NCBI GenBank assembly: GCA_009841405.1
Contig: VXLV01000077.1
Coordinates: 1 to 63,385, forward strand
Length of the DNA: 63,385 nucleotides
Direction of reading: 5' to 3'
Origin: Chloroflexota bacterium
Lineage (GTDB): Bacteria; Chloroflexota; Anaerolineae; Aggregatilineales; Phototrophicaceae
Of the stretch, positions 15,995 to 26,997 are shown one piece after another (the first letter of the stretch is position 1; the number at the start of each line of letters is the position of its first letter). Made by a program: the position numbers and the translations under genes. The notes beneath the pieces were generated by a model that had not been told where the DNA came from, made no database searches, and worked only from the letters and a program-made list of their open reading frames with translations.

Positions 15995-18943
15995 ATGAAG
16001 AAGATTCTCTCCATCACCGGCAAGGAATTAAAGCTCTACTTCGGTTCGCCAATGGCGCTGATTTTCGTCGGCGTATTCCTCGTTCTGACGCTCTTCGTAT
16101 TCTTCTGGGTGGATTCTTTTTTCGCCCGCGGCATCGCCGATGTGCGCGCGCTCTTCGCCTGGATGCCGTTACTGATGATCTTCCTGGTCTCGGCGCTGAC
16201 GATGCACCAGTGGAGCCGCGAAGAAGAAAGCGGCAACTTGCAGGTGCTGCTGACGATGCCGGTTCGCCTGGTCGAGCTGGTCGCGGGCAAATTCCTCTCG
16301 GCGCTGGCGCTGGTCGCGCTGGCGCTGGCATTGACGCTCTTCCTGCCGGTGACGGTCTCGTCCCTGGGCAATCTGGATTGGGGACCGGTTATCGGCGGCT
16401 ATCTGGCGGCGCTGCTGCTCGCCTCGAGCTATATCGCCATCGGTTTGTTCGTTTCTTCGCGAACGAATAATCAGCTCGTGGCGCTGATCGGCACGGCCGT
16501 CGTCTGCGGCTTGTTTCAAGCGGTCGGCTCGCCCGTAGTCACGGATCTGTTCGGCGCGACCACCGGCGACCTCTTGCGGCAGTTCGGCACGGGCAGCCGT
16601 TTCGAAAGCATCGAGCGCGGTGTGGTCGACTTTCGCGACCTTGTCTATTACTTGTCGCTGACGATTTTCTTCCTGGCGCTGAACATCGTTTCGCTCGATA
16701 GCAAGCGCTGGAGCGCGGGCGCGCATCTGCTCGCGCATCGGCTGAACGGTCGGCTGAGCCTGGCGCTGGTCGGCTTGAATCTGTTGGCGCTGAATCTGCT
16801 GATCGCGCCCCTAAGCGCCGCGCGGCTGGACTTGACGCAATACAACGAATACAGCTTGTCCGACGCGACCAAGAACCTGCTGGCCGATTTGGGCGAGCCG
16901 CTGCTGATTCGCGGCTACTTCAGCGAGGACAGCCATCCGGCTCTGGCGCCGTTGGTCCCGCGCATAAAAGACACTTTGCGCGAATATCAACTGGCGGCCG
17001 ACGGCCGGCTGCAACTGGAATTCGTCGATCCCCTGACCAACCCGGAAATGGAGCGCGAAGCCAATCAGATTCATGGCATCCGGCCGTCGCCGCTGCAAGT
17101 GACCGACCGCGGCGGCGTATCGCTGGTGAATGTCTATTTTGACCTGCTCATCGCTTACGGCGACCAGACCGCCAGCCTGAATTTCTCGGAATTGATCGAC
17201 ATCGTCGACACGCCGCTGGGCGCAGAAGTGCGGCTGCGCAACCTGGAATACGACCTGACCAGCGCCATCCAGCGCGTGGTCTACGGCTTCCAAAGCCTCG
17301 ATGCCATCCTGGCCGCGCTTGAGCAGCCGGCGCAGCTGACGCTCTACCTGTCGTCGGCGACCTTGCCCGAATGGATGGCCGAGGTCAGCCAGACGATGAT
17401 CGACGTGACGGGAGAGATGGCCGACGCCAATCCAGACAAAGTGGCCTTTTCCGTGGTTGATATGTCGGCGGCGGATGTCTCCGTCAGCGAACAAGAGCTG
17501 TTCGATCGTTATCAGATTCAGCCGGTGGCGACCAGTTTCTTCGCGACCGAGACCTTCTTCCTGCACTTGGTAATCGAAGCCGGCGCTGACATTCAGGTGA
17601 TCTATCCCGCTGGCGAGTTGAGCCAGGCGGACCTTCGCCGCGCCATCGAGTCGTCGCTGAAACGCTCGTCCTCGGGTTTCTTGAAGGTCGTCGGTTTGTG
17701 GACGCCGCCGCCGGCCGGCGCCGATCAATTCGGGCGCCAAATGCCGAGCTTGCAGCAATACAGCATCCTTGAAGACGCGCTGCGCGAGAATTACGAACTG
17801 CGCCGCGTCACGCTCGAAGACGGGCAGCTCGCCGCCGACATAGACGTCTTGATTCTGTTGGCGCCCCATGGCTTGACCGATATTCAGCGCTACGCCATCG
17901 ACCAGTACATTATGCGCGGCGGCTCGGTGATTGCCGCCGCCGGCCACTACCGGCTGGGCATCGATCCCTATCTCGGCACGCTGCAGTTGGATGTCAACGA
18001 AAACGGCATTCAAGAAATGCTGGCGAGCTACGGCATCATGGTCGGCGGCTCGGTGGTCATGGATTTGCAGAACGCGCCCTTCCCGGTACAGGTGCAGCGC
18101 GATGTTGGCGACATGGTCGTTTCGGAAATCCAGGCGCTGGATTATCCATTCTTCGCTGATGTGCGCGCCGACAAACTCGACCCCGACAGTCCTGTGGTCA
18201 ACAGCTTGCAGCTGCTGACGATGAGCTGGGCCTCGCCGGTTGCGGTCGCTGAGGCGGCGCTGCCGGACGCGCGGATCGCCACCCTGATCCGCTCCAGCGA
18301 CAACGCCTGGGAGTCGACCAACACCAATCCCGAGCCGGATTTGCAGACCTATCCCGATTTCGGCTTCCCCATCGGCCAGGAGTTGATGTCGATTCCGCTG
18401 GCGGTCGCTGTAGAAGCGTCCTTCGACAGCTACTTCAGCGACATGCCGTCGCCCTTTGAAGCCCTTGAAAGCGGCGAAGCCCTGGATGATGGCGAGCCAG
18501 CTGCGCCTGAACCGCTCGGCCTCATTGAGCGCTCGCCCGACAATACGCGCATCATCGTGCTCGGCAGCGCTGAGTTCGTGAACGACACCGTCTACCAGAT
18601 TTCGGCCAGTTTCGGCGGCGACCGCTTCTTCAACAATATCCAGTTGATTGCCAACGCCATCGACTGGTTCACCGAGGATGTCTCGCTGGCGTCCATACGC
18701 AGCCGCGGCAGCAGCGCGCGCATCCTGCCGCCCATCCACGAAAGCGCGCAGAATCGCTGGGTGCTGATCAACTACGCCGTCGCCATTATCGGCCTAGTCT
18801 TGATCGGCGTCGTCTGGCAGCTGCAGCGCCGCGCCGAACAGCCAATTCAGTTGCTCCCGCCGCCGGGCGCCGCAACAGAAACGCGCCCGCCGCAGACGGA
18901 ATCTGCGGATGCGCCAAGCGGCAGCGACCAAGGAGGCTTCTAA
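15995..18943 (+). CDS. Fused GldF-type ABC-2 permease and GldG-like extracytoplasmic protein
   Basis: This 982-residue protein joins two usually separate subunits. Residues 1-240 are an ABC-2 permease with six hydrophobic segments (ITGKELKLYFGSPMA, LLMIFLVSALTMHQW, ESGNLQVLLTMP). After another helix near 260-285 comes a large exported region of the GldG/auxiliary ABC type (LTQYNEYSLSDATKNLL, the stretch with YFSEDSHPALAP, and many Rossmann-like beta/alpha units). A final helix (about 930-950, NYAVAIIGLVLIGVVWQLQRR) ends it. Its start has AGGAG 6 nt upstream. The stop overlaps the next gene's ATG (TAATG). The presence of an AGGAGG before that overlap supports coupled translation. Cargo unknown. 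Confidence 0.88.
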   Translation: MKKILSITGKELKLYFGSPMALIFVGVFLVLTLFVFFWVDSFFARGIADVRALFAWMPLLMIFLVSALTMHQWSREEESGNLQVLLTMPVRLVELVAGKFLSALALVALALALTLFLPVTVSSLGNLDWGPVIGGYLAALLLASSYIAIGLFVSSRTNNQLVALIGTAVVCGLFQAVGSPVVTDLFGATTGDLLRQFGTGSRFESIERGVVDFRDLVYYLSLTIFFLALNIVSLDSKRWSAGAHLLAHRLNGRLSLALVGLNLLALNLLIAPLSAARLDLTQYNEYSLSDATKNLLADLGEPLLIRGYFSEDSHPALAPLVPRIKDTLREYQLAADGRLQLEFVDPLTNPEMEREANQIHGIRPSPLQVTDRGGVSLVNVYFDLLIAYGDQTASLNFSELIDIVDTPLGAEVRLRNLEYDLTSAIQRVVYGFQSLDAILAALEQPAQLTLYLSSATLPEWMAEVSQTMIDVTGEMADANPDKVAFSVVDMSAADVSVSEQELFDRYQIQPVATSFFATETFFLHLVIEAGADIQVIYPAGELSQADLRRAIESSLKRSSSGFLKVVGLWTPPPAGADQFGRQMPSLQQYSILEDALRENYELRRVTLEDGQLAADIDVLILLAPHGLTDIQRYAIDQYIMRGGSVIAAAGHYRLGIDPYLGTLQLDVNENGIQEMLASYGIMVGGSVVMDLQNAPFPVQVQRDVGDMVVSEIQALDYPFFADVRADKLDPDSPVVNSLQLLTMSWASPVAVAEAALPDARIATLIRSSDNAWESTNTNPEPDLQTYPDFGFPIGQELMSIPLAVAVEASFDSYFSDMPSPFEALESGEALDDGEPAAPEPLGLIERSPDNTRIIVLGSAEFVNDTVYQISASFGGDRFFNNIQLIANAIDWFTEDVSLASIRSRGSSARILPPIHESAQNRWVLINYAVAIIGLVLIGVVWQLQRRAEQPIQLLPPPGAATETRPPQTESADAPSGSDQGGF

Positions 18944-20004
18944 TGTTGAACCGAACCAATGTCTTCCTCGCGGCGCTTCTCGCTGTTCAGGTTGCGCTGC
19001 TGGCGGTCAGCGTGGTCACGACCACTGGAACCGAAACGCGAACGGTGACGCCGATCTTGTCCGGCATCGCCATCGCCGACGTGGAACGCTTGCTAATCGC
19101 CGACAACCTGGAGAATGAAATGTCCTTCGCGCGCGGCGACGGCGGCTGGGTGCTGCCGGACGCAGACGACTTCCCGCTCGATAGCGCAAAAATCGACGAC
19201 ACGCTCGCGAAGCTGGCGGCTATGGACACGCGCCGCCTGGTCGCCGCCAACCCGGCCAACTTCGCCCGCCTCGAGGTCAAAGACGACGACTTCCGGCGCC
19301 GCATCACGCTCCAGGCCGACGCGTCCAGCACTGTGCTCTACCTGGGCGGCAGCGGCGGCGCCAACACCGTGTATGTCCGGCGCGCCGATGAAAACGCGGT
19401 TTATCTGGGCAGCGGCCTCAGCGCCTGGGAATTGTCGACCCAGATCTCCACCTGGCTGAACGCGGAGTACGTCAGCGTCCCGGGCGACGATGTCCTGGAA
19501 ATCACGGTAACGCGCGCGGACGTCCAGTTCAACTTCTTGCGGAATGGCGAGGGCTGGACCTATGGCGGCTTGAGCGAGGGCGAAGTCTTTGAAGACACGC
19601 GCATGCCGCTCGTCCTGCGCAACGCCGCGACAATCCGCATGCAAGCGCCCCTGGGGCTGGGAGCGCTCGCCGAGTACGGGCTGGACGATCCACCAGTGGT
19701 TGTGGACGTGCGCTACCGTCAGTTGGTGGAAGCGCCGGCCGAAGACGGGGACGAAACGGCGGAGGATGAAGCGGCGACCGGGGATGAGCCGGACGCGGCG
19801 CCCGAATTCACCGAGGCGACCTATACGCTGACCTTCGGCGCAACCATGGCCGACGGCGATGTCGTTCTAAAGTCCTCCGACGCCGAATATTATGTGCTGG
19901 TCCGCGATACTGTACTCAACGCCTTCACCAATCTCGTACACGACGAGCTGGTCAGACTGCCGGCGCCCGACGCAGAGCAAGCGCCAGAATCGAGCGGCGA
20001 GTAA
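18943..20004 (+). CDS. DUF4340 domain protein, exported, Gld-like ABC partner
   Basis: This 353-residue protein has an N-terminal signal anchor (VFLAALLAVQVALLAVSVV) and DUF4340 repeats with FARGDGGWVLPDADDFPLDS early in the chain, the TVLYLGGS strand, and a second copy beginning FLRNGEGWTYGG. An acidic linker (EDGDETAEDEAATGDEPDA) interrupts the second half. DUF4340 proteins regularly sit beside GldA/GldF/GldG-like ABC genes, as here, and are thought to be extracytoplasmic parts of that complex. An AGGAGG 6 nt before the ATG and the one-base overlap with the previous stop show operon membership. The molecular role is unknown. Confidence 0.88.
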   Translation: MLNRTNVFLAALLAVQVALLAVSVVTTTGTETRTVTPILSGIAIADVERLLIADNLENEMSFARGDGGWVLPDADDFPLDSAKIDDTLAKLAAMDTRRLVAANPANFARLEVKDDDFRRRITLQADASSTVLYLGGSGGANTVYVRRADENAVYLGSGLSAWELSTQISTWLNAEYVSVPGDDVLEITVTRADVQFNFLRNGEGWTYGGLSEGEVFEDTRMPLVLRNAATIRMQAPLGLGALAEYGLDDPPVVVDVRYRQLVEAPAEDGDETAEDEAATGDEPDAAPEFTEATYTLTFGATMADGDVVLKSSDAEYYVLVRDTVLNAFTNLVHDELVRLPAPDAEQAPESSGE

Positions 20005-20040
20005 GGCGTAGACTTGCCACATATGTAAATTAGGTCATTC

Positions 20041-20068
20041 AGGCTGCGTTCGCGCTCGGACGCAGCCT
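20041..20068 (+). terminator. Strong stem-loop after the Gld-like operon
   Basis: AGGCTGCGT at 20041-20049 pairs perfectly with ACGCAGCCT at 20060-20068 around a 10-nt loop. It lies 36 bp past the DUF4340 stop. There is no U-run after it, so an intrinsic terminator is only a possibility; a processing or stability element would fit as well. Confidence 0.4.
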
Positions 20069-20080
20069 GCGCTATCGCCC

Positions 20081-20109
20081 TCGTTATCCGACCCGGTCGC
20101 TCCTATAAT
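20081..20109 (+). promoter_or_regulatory. Probable promoter of glyQS
   Basis: A perfect TATAAT at 20104-20109 lies 41 bp before the glyQS start. The position 17 bp upstream holds only TCGTTA, a weak -35 (3 of 6). The -10 is convincing, the -35 is not. Confidence 0.4.
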
Positions 20110-20150
20110 GACCGGCGATTCCAATAACCGCCTAAATCGCAGGGAGCCGC

Positions 20151-23150
20151 ATGACTACGGCCTTGACCTTTCAGCAAGTGATTCTGAAGTTGCACGAGTT
20201 CTGGGCGACCCAGGGCTGTCTGATTTGGGCGCCCTACAACGTACAAGTCGGCGCAGGCACGGGCAACCCGGCGACCGCGCTGCGCGTGCTGGGGCCGGAG
20301 CCCTGGCGCGTGGCTTATGTCGAGCCGTCGGTCCGGCCTGATGACGGGCGCTTCGGCGAGAACCCCAATCGCATGCAGAAATACTACCAGTACCAGGTCA
20401 TCCTCAAGCCCGACCCGGGCAACCCGCAGGAGCTTTATCTGGCCTCGCTGGAAGCGCTGGGCATCAAGGCGCGCGAACATGATATTCGCTTCGTCGAGGA
20501 CAACTGGGAATCGCCCGCCTTGGGCGCCTGGGGGCTGGGGTGGGAAGTCTGGCTCGACGGCCAGGAAATCACCCAGTTCACCTACTTTCAGCAAGCCGGC
20601 GGCCAGCGCCTTGATCCAGTAAGCGTTGAAATCACCTACGGCATCGAGCGCATCGTCCTGGCGCTGCAGGAGGTGGAATCGGCCTGGGATATCGAATGGC
20701 TGCCCGGCGTCAGCTACGGCGATGTCATGTTCAACGACGAAGTCGAGCATTGCCGCTATTTCTTTGACGTAGCGGATGTCGACGCCATGCGGTCCACCTA
20801 CGATACCTACGAGCGCGAATACGCCCGCGCGCTGGAAGGCGACGCCTTGATTGCCGCCTACGACTACGTGCTGAAATGCAGCCACCTCTTCAATGTGCTG
20901 GATACGCGCGGCGCCATCGGCGTTACTGAACGCGCGACCTACTTCCGCCGCATGCGCGAGATGACGCGGACCATCGCGGCGCAGTATATGGCGCAGCGGA
21001 AAGAGCTGGGCTATCCCCTGACGAAGATGGCGGACAAGTGGCCCGGCGCGCCCAAGCAGACGCCAGTCGATATGCCGCCCGCGCCAACTGAGGCCGCCGA
21101 TTTCCTGCTTGAGATCGGGGTCGAAGAAATGCCGGCGGATGATGTGGATGCCGCGCTTTCACAAGCGCAGACCGCCGCGCATGCCTTGTTTGACGAGCTG
21201 CGACTTTCCTATGCCGAGTTGGAAGTGTATGCCACGCCGCGCCGAATCGTCGTGTTCGCGCGCGAGCTGGCGCCGCGCCAGGCGGATGAGGAATTCGTGG
21301 CCAAAGGACCGCCCGCCGACCGCGCCTATGACGCCGACGGCAATCCGACCCGGGCCGCCATCGGGTTCGCGCGCGGCAAGGGTGTGGACGTCGCGGATTT
21401 ACAGATACAGGACCTGGACGGCGGGCGTTACGTCACGGCAGTTGTGCGCAATGGTGGCCAGCCCAGCGCTGAAGTTCTGGCGGCGGCGCTGCCGGATTTT
21501 ATTGCCGGCCTGCAATTCAGCATGTCCATGCGTTGGAATGCGACTGACCAGGCATTCTCGCGCCCCATCCGCTGGATTGTGGCGCTCTTTGGCGAGGCGG
21601 TCATTCCATTCGAATTCGCCGGCGTCGCCAGCGGCAAGATCACACATGGCTTGCGCCCTTATGATTCGCCCGCAATTGAGCTTTCGGATGTCACTGCCTA
21701 CCGGACGGCATGTCTTGAGCAAGGCATTCTGCTGGACACGAAAGCTCGAAGCGCGGCGATACGCGAACAAACGGACGCCCTGGCCGCGAAAGTTCATGCT
21801 AGGGTAGCCGATGATGACAGGCTATTGGCGGAAGTGACCAATCTTGTGGAAGCGCCGACCGCATTCCTGGGCGCGTTCGACCCGGCATTTCTCGAGCTGC
21901 CGCGCGCTGTGCTGGTCACGGTCATGCGCAAACATCAGCGCTACTTCGCGCTGGAAGACGCTGCGGGCCGGCTCATGAATTACTTTATTGGCGTCCGCAA
22001 TGGCGACAGCGCGCATCTCGACAAAGTGATTTACGGCAACGAACAAGTGCTGCGCGCGCGTTTTTCCGACGCCCGTTTCTTCTACCAAGCCGATATCAAG
22101 CAGCCGCTGGCGGACTACCTGCCGCGCCTGGACACGCTAACGTTTCAAGCCGACTTGGGCTCGATGCGCGCCAAGAACGATCGCGTCGCCGCCACCATTG
22201 ATGACCTTGGCGGGCTGCTGGGATTCGACGCCGAAGCTATCGCGGTCGCGCGCGTGGCGGCTCAGATCGCCAAAGCTGATTTGGCGACCAGCATGGTAGT
22301 CGAGATGACATCTCTGCAAGGCGTGATGGGTCGCGAATACGCGCTGCGCGAGGGCATGGAACCGGCGGTTGCGGAAGCGATACGCGAACACTGGCTGCCG
22401 TCCGGCGCCGGCGATCGCTTGCCCGCATCCGACGCCGGCAGGCTGCTGGCGCTGGCGGACAAGCTCGACAGCCTCGTCGGACTGATAGCGGTGGGCTTGG
22501 CGCCGAAATCAACATCTGATCCCTTTGGCTTGCGGCGCGCCGCCCTGGGTGTCGTCCGTATCCTGGTGGAAGCGGAGATCTCGGTTGATTTGCGTCAGTT
22601 GGTCGCCCGCGTCGCCGACAGTCAACCCGTTCCCGTCGACTTGCCAATCAAACAGGGGGCGCTCGAGTTCGTGGCCGGGCGCTTCGCCAATTGGCTGGAC
22701 GAAAATCTGGATGTTCCGCGCGATGTCGTCAACGCGGTACTAAAGGCGCAGGCGCGGGATCCCTGGCGCGCGCTACGCGGGATCGACGAATTGTCGCGCT
22801 GGGTCGTCCGTGACGATTGGGAAGCGATACTCGACAGTTTCGCCCGCTGCGCCAGGATCACCCGCGGGGAAGCCGCGCAGGAACTTCGGCCGGATATGCT
22901 TTGCCCGGCAGAGGAAGCAAGTCTATACCAGTCGTACTTGCGGGCTCGCCGACGGCTCAACGACGCGCCAAATGTCGACGACTTCCTGACTGCATTTGCG
23001 ACTATGGTTCCGGCGGTGACGGACTTTTTCGACAATGTGCTGGTGCACGACCCGGATCCGGCGTTGCGAAACAACCGTATCGCGCTGCTGCAGCTTATCA
23101 GCGGCATGCAAGCGGGAATCGCGGTCTTGAGCGAACTGGAGAACTTTTAG
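20151..23150 (+). CDS. glyQS: Glycine--tRNA ligase, alpha and beta subunits fused
   Basis: This single 999-residue chain carries the whole bacterial-type glycyl-tRNA synthetase. Residues 1-290 are the alpha (GlyQ) catalytic part: [51 protein letters not shown]. The beta part starts near 308 ([15 protein letters not shown]) and runs through its HD-like and anticodon-binding regions ([31 protein letters not shown]). Most bacteria encode these as two genes, while some lineages have the same fusion. The start has AGGGAG 5 nt upstream. It is followed by dnaG and rpoD in the same direction, with a separate promoter between. Confidence 0.97.
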   Translation: MTTALTFQQVILKLHEFWATQGCLIWAPYNVQVGAGTGNPATALRVLGPEPWRVAYVEPSVRPDDGRFGENPNRMQKYYQYQVILKPDPGNPQELYLASLEALGIKAREHDIRFVEDNWESPALGAWGLGWEVWLDGQEITQFTYFQQAGGQRLDPVSVEITYGIERIVLALQEVESAWDIEWLPGVSYGDVMFNDEVEHCRYFFDVADVDAMRSTYDTYEREYARALEGDALIAAYDYVLKCSHLFNVLDTRGAIGVTERATYFRRMREMTRTIAAQYMAQRKELGYPLTKMADKWPGAPKQTPVDMPPAPTEAADFLLEIGVEEMPADDVDAALSQAQTAAHALFDELRLSYAELEVYATPRRIVVFARELAPRQADEEFVAKGPPADRAYDADGNPTRAAIGFARGKGVDVADLQIQDLDGGRYVTAVVRNGGQPSAEVLAAALPDFIAGLQFSMSMRWNATDQAFSRPIRWIVALFGEAVIPFEFAGVASGKITHGLRPYDSPAIELSDVTAYRTACLEQGILLDTKARSAAIREQTDALAAKVHARVADDDRLLAEVTNLVEAPTAFLGAFDPAFLELPRAVLVTVMRKHQRYFALEDAAGRLMNYFIGVRNGDSAHLDKVIYGNEQVLRARFSDARFFYQADIKQPLADYLPRLDTLTFQADLGSMRAKNDRVAATIDDLGGLLGFDAEAIAVARVAAQIAKADLATSMVVEMTSLQGVMGREYALREGMEPAVAEAIREHWLPSGAGDRLPASDAGRLLALADKLDSLVGLIAVGLAPKSTSDPFGLRRAALGVVRILVEAEISVDLRQLVARVADSQPVPVDLPIKQGALEFVAGRFANWLDENLDVPRDVVNAVLKAQARDPWRALRGIDELSRWVVRDDWEAILDSFARCARITRGEAAQELRPDMLCPAEEASLYQSYLRARRRLNDAPNVDDFLTAFATMVPAVTDFFDNVLVHDPDPALRNNRIALLQLISGMQAGIAVLSELENF

Positions 23151-23242
23151 CGTCAGTTGCCGGCGCTGCCTGTTCTGCCGCTTGCGAAGCCAAATGCGCC
23201 CGCCAGCCTTTGTACAAATCATCCAATGAGCGCGCCCGTTTT

Positions 23243-23271
23243 TTGTATTAGTCGTCTCGCAACACTATAAT
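23243..23271 (+). promoter_or_regulatory. Promoter of dnaG-rpoD
   Basis: TTGTAT at 23243-23248, a 17-bp spacer and a perfect TATAAT at 23266-23271 lie just ahead of dnaG. Transcription would begin near 23278, leaving a leader of about 26 nt that contains GGAGGAG. Confidence 0.55.
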
Positions 23272-23303
23272 TGTGTCCAAGTCTCTTGGAGGAGCGACTG
23301 CCC

Positions 23304-25355
23304 GTGTCAACTACGGATGACATCAAGGCTCGCATTGACCTTGTCAGTTACGTGCAGCGCTTTGTGCCGGGCCTGAAAAAAGCCGGGCGCAACCACAAAG
23401 CCTGCTGTCCCTTTCATAACGAAAAGACGCCGTCCTTTGTCGTGAATCCGGCGCGGCAGACCTGGCACTGTTTTGGCGCCTGCGCGGAAGGCGGCGACCT
23501 CTTCACCTTCGCTCAGAAAATGCACGGCTGGGACTTCAAAGAAGCGCTGCGCGAACTGGCCGCTGAAGCCGGCGTGCAGCTGCGACCACAGTCACCGGAG
23601 CAGAAATCCCGCAGCGATCATCTGGAAAAGTTGCGTGGCATCGCCGCTAGCGCCGCCGACTTCTTTCAGCAAGCCTTGCAGCGCGAATCAGCCGCCGGCG
23701 TCCGCGCGTACTTGCGCGACCAGCGCGGCTTGAACGCTGAGACTGTTCAAGCCTTCCAGATCGGCTACGCGCCAGACAGTTGGGATTTCATGCTGCGCGC
23801 GCTGCGAGACCTGGGCCACGGCGATGATGACATCGTCGAGGCTGGCCTGGCCGTGCGCAACGACAATGGGCGCGTCTACGACCGCTTCCGCAACCGCCTG
23901 ATCATCCCCATCCGCGATGAGCGCGGGCGCGTCGTCGGCTTCGGCGGGCGCGCGATGGACCCGAACGAAAACGCCAAGTACATCAACTCGCCGGGTTCGG
24001 CCATATTTGACAAGAGCCGTCTCTTGTACGGCCTGGACATGGGCAGGTCCGCAATTCGCGACAGCGGTACAGCCGTGATCGTCGAGGGCTACATGGATGT
24101 GATTCAGGCGCATCAGGCGGGTTACGCCAATGTCGTCGCCCAAATGGGCACGGCCATGACCGAGCCGCAGATTCGCCTGGTGGCGCCGCGTTTCGCCAAG
24201 CGCATCGTGCTCGCGCTGGACGCTGACGAGGCGGGCCAGAACGCCGCCCGCCGCAGCCTGGATGTCGCGCGCCAGACCCTGTCGCGCGATTATGCCGGCA
24301 AGCTGTCGGTTGATTTCGCCATATTGCAGATTCCCGCCGGCAAAGACCCGGACGACTTCCTGCGCGAATCGCCGGAGGGCTGGCCAGCGCTGGTTGACAA
24401 TGCGCAAGGCGTTGCCGATTTCGTTATCAATATGGAAGCCGCGACGCTGCGCGCGGCGGCCAGCCTGCAGGAACGTCAGGCGGTGGCGCAAACGCTGCTG
24501 CCGCTGCTGCTGGCGTCGGAGAACAACGTCTATAAGCAAGACAATATCCAGAAGCTGGCGCGGCGCCTGCGCATCAGCGAGCGCGATATGCTGGCTTGGG
24601 CGCAGGAGCAGACACCGCTCGTCACGCCGCCGCCTCCACCGCTTCCGGACGAGCCGCCACCAGACCTCCCGCCGGACTACTGGGACAACGAACACGATTT
24701 GCCGCTTGTCGAAGCGGACGGCGCGACTGAAGAACTCGGAACAACCGCGCCAGCGCCGCCGGCGGCGAAAGAGCCGCTAACGCGCGCCATTGAAGCATTC
24801 TGTCTCGGCGTGCTGCTGAAGAATCCGAATCTCTTGTACCAGGTCAATCGCAAATTGCGCGAACTGGCCGCCGAAGATGATGACTTGCTGCGCGGTCCGC
24901 TTGGCGAATTGAACGCCAGCGACTTCACGCAGAGCCAGTATCGCGCGCTGATGGTCTTTCTGCAGGAGTCGCTGGCGCAGGATGACATGGAGCCTATGCA
25001 ATACCTCGGCCAGGTGCTGGAAGAAGACTTGCGCGCCGAGCTGCGGGCGCTGCTAATCCCGGACCCGGATGCGGTTTCCGACCGCATAAAGGGAAACTTT
25101 CGGGTCGACTTAAACGATATATTTAGGAGAGGCTCACAGAAGGCCAGGCCGGGCTTCAGCCTGCAAGACGAGCTGATCGTCCGCGCGCTGCAACTGCGCC
25201 TGCAGCGCCTGGAAACCGAGCGCGTCGAGATGCAATATCTGCAAGAAGAAGCCCAAAACGGCTCGGATCGCGACGAGCAATACAATGATCAGATCCGGGC
25301 GAAGATTATGCTGTCCATGCGTGCGAAAGCTCGGATTAATGTGGCGGTCGGCTAG
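23304..25355 (+). CDS. dnaG: DNA primase
   Basis: This is a primase of 683 residues from the GTG at 23304, preceded by GGAGGAG. An upstream TTG at 23271 overlaps the promoter. Domain order: the CHC2 zinc finger (CCPFHNEKTPSF, then HCFGACAEGGD, with Cys-x3-Cys instead of the common Cys-x2-Cys), then the primase core. The TOPRIM follows (VEGYMDVIQAHQAGY and LALDADEAGQNAA). A Pro-rich linker (TPPPPPLPDEPP) and a DnaB-interacting C-terminus complete it. It makes RNA primers at the replication fork. It precedes rpoD by about 50 bp, the classic macromolecular-synthesis pair. Confidence 0.97.
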   Translation: MSTTDDIKARIDLVSYVQRFVPGLKKAGRNHKACCPFHNEKTPSFVVNPARQTWHCFGACAEGGDLFTFAQKMHGWDFKEALRELAAEAGVQLRPQSPEQKSRSDHLEKLRGIAASAADFFQQALQRESAAGVRAYLRDQRGLNAETVQAFQIGYAPDSWDFMLRALRDLGHGDDDIVEAGLAVRNDNGRVYDRFRNRLIIPIRDERGRVVGFGGRAMDPNENAKYINSPGSAIFDKSRLLYGLDMGRSAIRDSGTAVIVEGYMDVIQAHQAGYANVVAQMGTAMTEPQIRLVAPRFAKRIVLALDADEAGQNAARRSLDVARQTLSRDYAGKLSVDFAILQIPAGKDPDDFLRESPEGWPALVDNAQGVADFVINMEAATLRAAASLQERQAVAQTLLPLLLASENNVYKQDNIQKLARRLRISERDMLAWAQEQTPLVTPPPPPLPDEPPPDLPPDYWDNEHDLPLVEADGATEELGTTAPAPPAAKEPLTRAIEAFCLGVLLKNPNLLYQVNRKLRELAAEDDDLLRGPLGELNASDFTQSQYRALMVFLQESLAQDDMEPMQYLGQVLEEDLRAELRALLIPDPDAVSDRIKGNFRVDLNDIFRRGSQKARPGFSLQDELIVRALQLRLQRLETERVEMQYLQEEAQNGSDRDEQYNDQIRAKIMLSMRAKARINVAVG

Positions 25356-25406
25356 ACGACGCTCCCATCGCGGCAGACATCGAATTCAGGAATAGGAGTC
25401 GGCAAG

Positions 25407-26975
25407 ATGAATAATTCCGAAGACACGCTCCGCGAGTACATTGACTACGACGGTGAATCCCGGGACGACGACTTGTCGGATACGGGCAGTCGCCGCGAGA
25501 CGCGTCAGACAACCTCCGTGTTCGCGACCGGCGAGCTTGACGAGGACCAGACGCAGACCGAGGCGCGCGAGAGCATGCCGCTGCCCGATGACCCGGTTCG
25601 GATGTATCTCAAAGAAATTGGGCAGGTGCCGCTGCTCGATAGCAACCGCGAAATGTGGCTGAGCACGCAGATCGCCGCCGAGCGCCATTTGGAGCGGCTC
25701 CGCGACGAGCTGATGAGCCTGGACAATCAGTCGCCTGAAAACGGCCATCCCAACTTTCTTGATGTCGAACGCTTTGCTTACCGGCGCTTGAAGCGTGATT
25801 GGGATGTCCTGCTGGCCGCCGCCGCCGAGCGCGCTGTCGAATCGCCCGACTTTTTCCAGGCGCTGGCGGAAGTCCAAGAGACCATACTCAGTTGGGATCG
25901 CGACGCTGAGTCATATATCCGCGGCTACCTCAAACAGCGTAACTGGGGCCGGGACGAAGACTGGACCCGGCTGGCGCAATTGTTCTTTGAAGTCATCCAC
26001 GCGCTGTTCCTGTTCCCCTTCGAACATCAGGAGCAGATGCAGCGCTATTTCCGGCGCGAGCGCGGGCTGCCGCCCCTGTCTGAATTCGACAGCTGGATTG
26101 AAGACACCGTGGATCCCATCAGCCTGGCCAAACAGCAGCAGGAGCAAGTCGAGCAGCATGCGGCGATGGCTTCGGAAGATTTGACCCGCGCCAATCTGCG
26201 CCTGGTCGTCAGCGTCGCCAAGCGCTACCTGGGCCGCGGCATCAGCTTTCTCGATCTGATTCAAGAGGGCAATATCGGTCTCTTGCGAGCGGTGAATAAA
26301 TTCGACCATACCAAGGGCTATAAGTTCAGCACCTACGCCACCTGGTGGATCCGCCAAGCCATCAGCCGCGCGATCGCGGATCAAGCCCGGACGATCCGCA
26401 TACCCGTCCACATGGTCGAGACGATCAACCGCATGATGCGTGTACAGCGCGAATTGATCCAGACCCTGGGCGCCGAACCGATTACCGAACAGATTGCGCT
26501 CGAGATGGACTTTATCAGCGATTCCGAGCGCAGTGCGATCAAGCAGCAAATGCGCGATGGCGAAGCGCTCGACCCGCAACTGAACCGCAAACTTCGCAAA
26601 GCGTCGCAGAAAGTGCGCCGGATCATGCGCATCAGTCAGGAGCCGATGAGCCTGGAAATGCCGGTCGGCCAGGAAGACAGCAGTCAGCTTGGCGATTTCA
26701 TCCCCGATGACAATGTGCCCGGGCCAGTCGACGCAGCCGGGCGCCAATTGCTCAAAGAACAAATCCGCTCTGCGCTGGGCGTCCTCAGCGAACGCGAGCG
26801 TCAAGTGCTCGAGCTGCGCTTCGGCTTGATAAATGGTCACGACAGAACTCTGGAAGAGGTCGGCGACTACTTCGGCGTAACGCGCGAGCGCATCCGCCAG
26901 ATTGAAGCCAAAGCCTTGCGTAAGCTGCGCCATCCGACTCGGTCGCGTCAATTGCGCGATTACCTGGAAATGTAG
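25407..26975 (+). CDS. rpoD: RNA polymerase primary sigma factor
   Basis: This 522-residue sigma70 has an acidic N-terminal region 1.1-like stretch, then region 1.2 ([16 protein letters not shown]) and a nonconserved insert of about 150 residues. Region 2 follows ([46 protein letters not shown]), then region 3 and region 4 ([33 protein letters not shown]). It is the housekeeping promoter-recognition subunit. Regions 2.4 and 4.2 are fully conserved, consistent with the TATAAT-type -10 boxes seen elsewhere in the window. AGGAG lies 8 nt before the ATG. dnaG is directly upstream and probably cotranscribed. Confidence 0.98.
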   Translation: MNNSEDTLREYIDYDGESRDDDLSDTGSRRETRQTTSVFATGELDEDQTQTEARESMPLPDDPVRMYLKEIGQVPLLDSNREMWLSTQIAAERHLERLRDELMSLDNQSPENGHPNFLDVERFAYRRLKRDWDVLLAAAAERAVESPDFFQALAEVQETILSWDRDAESYIRGYLKQRNWGRDEDWTRLAQLFFEVIHALFLFPFEHQEQMQRYFRRERGLPPLSEFDSWIEDTVDPISLAKQQQEQVEQHAAMASEDLTRANLRLVVSVAKRYLGRGISFLDLIQEGNIGLLRAVNKFDHTKGYKFSTYATWWIRQAISRAIADQARTIRIPVHMVETINRMMRVQRELIQTLGAEPITEQIALEMDFISDSERSAIKQQMRDGEALDPQLNRKLRKASQKVRRIMRISQEPMSLEMPVGQEDSSQLGDFIPDDNVPGPVDAAGRQLLKEQIRSALGVLSERERQVLELRFGLINGHDRTLEEVGDYFGVTRERIRQIEAKALRKLRHPTRSRQLRDYLEM

Positions 26976-26997
26976 AGCGCGGTCCGTCGAGCGCGCG

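Noticed and set aside
16811..18739. 642-codon minus-strand frame opposite the Gld fusion
   Set aside because: It lies wholly antisense to the permease fusion, with shadow-like composition and no domain.
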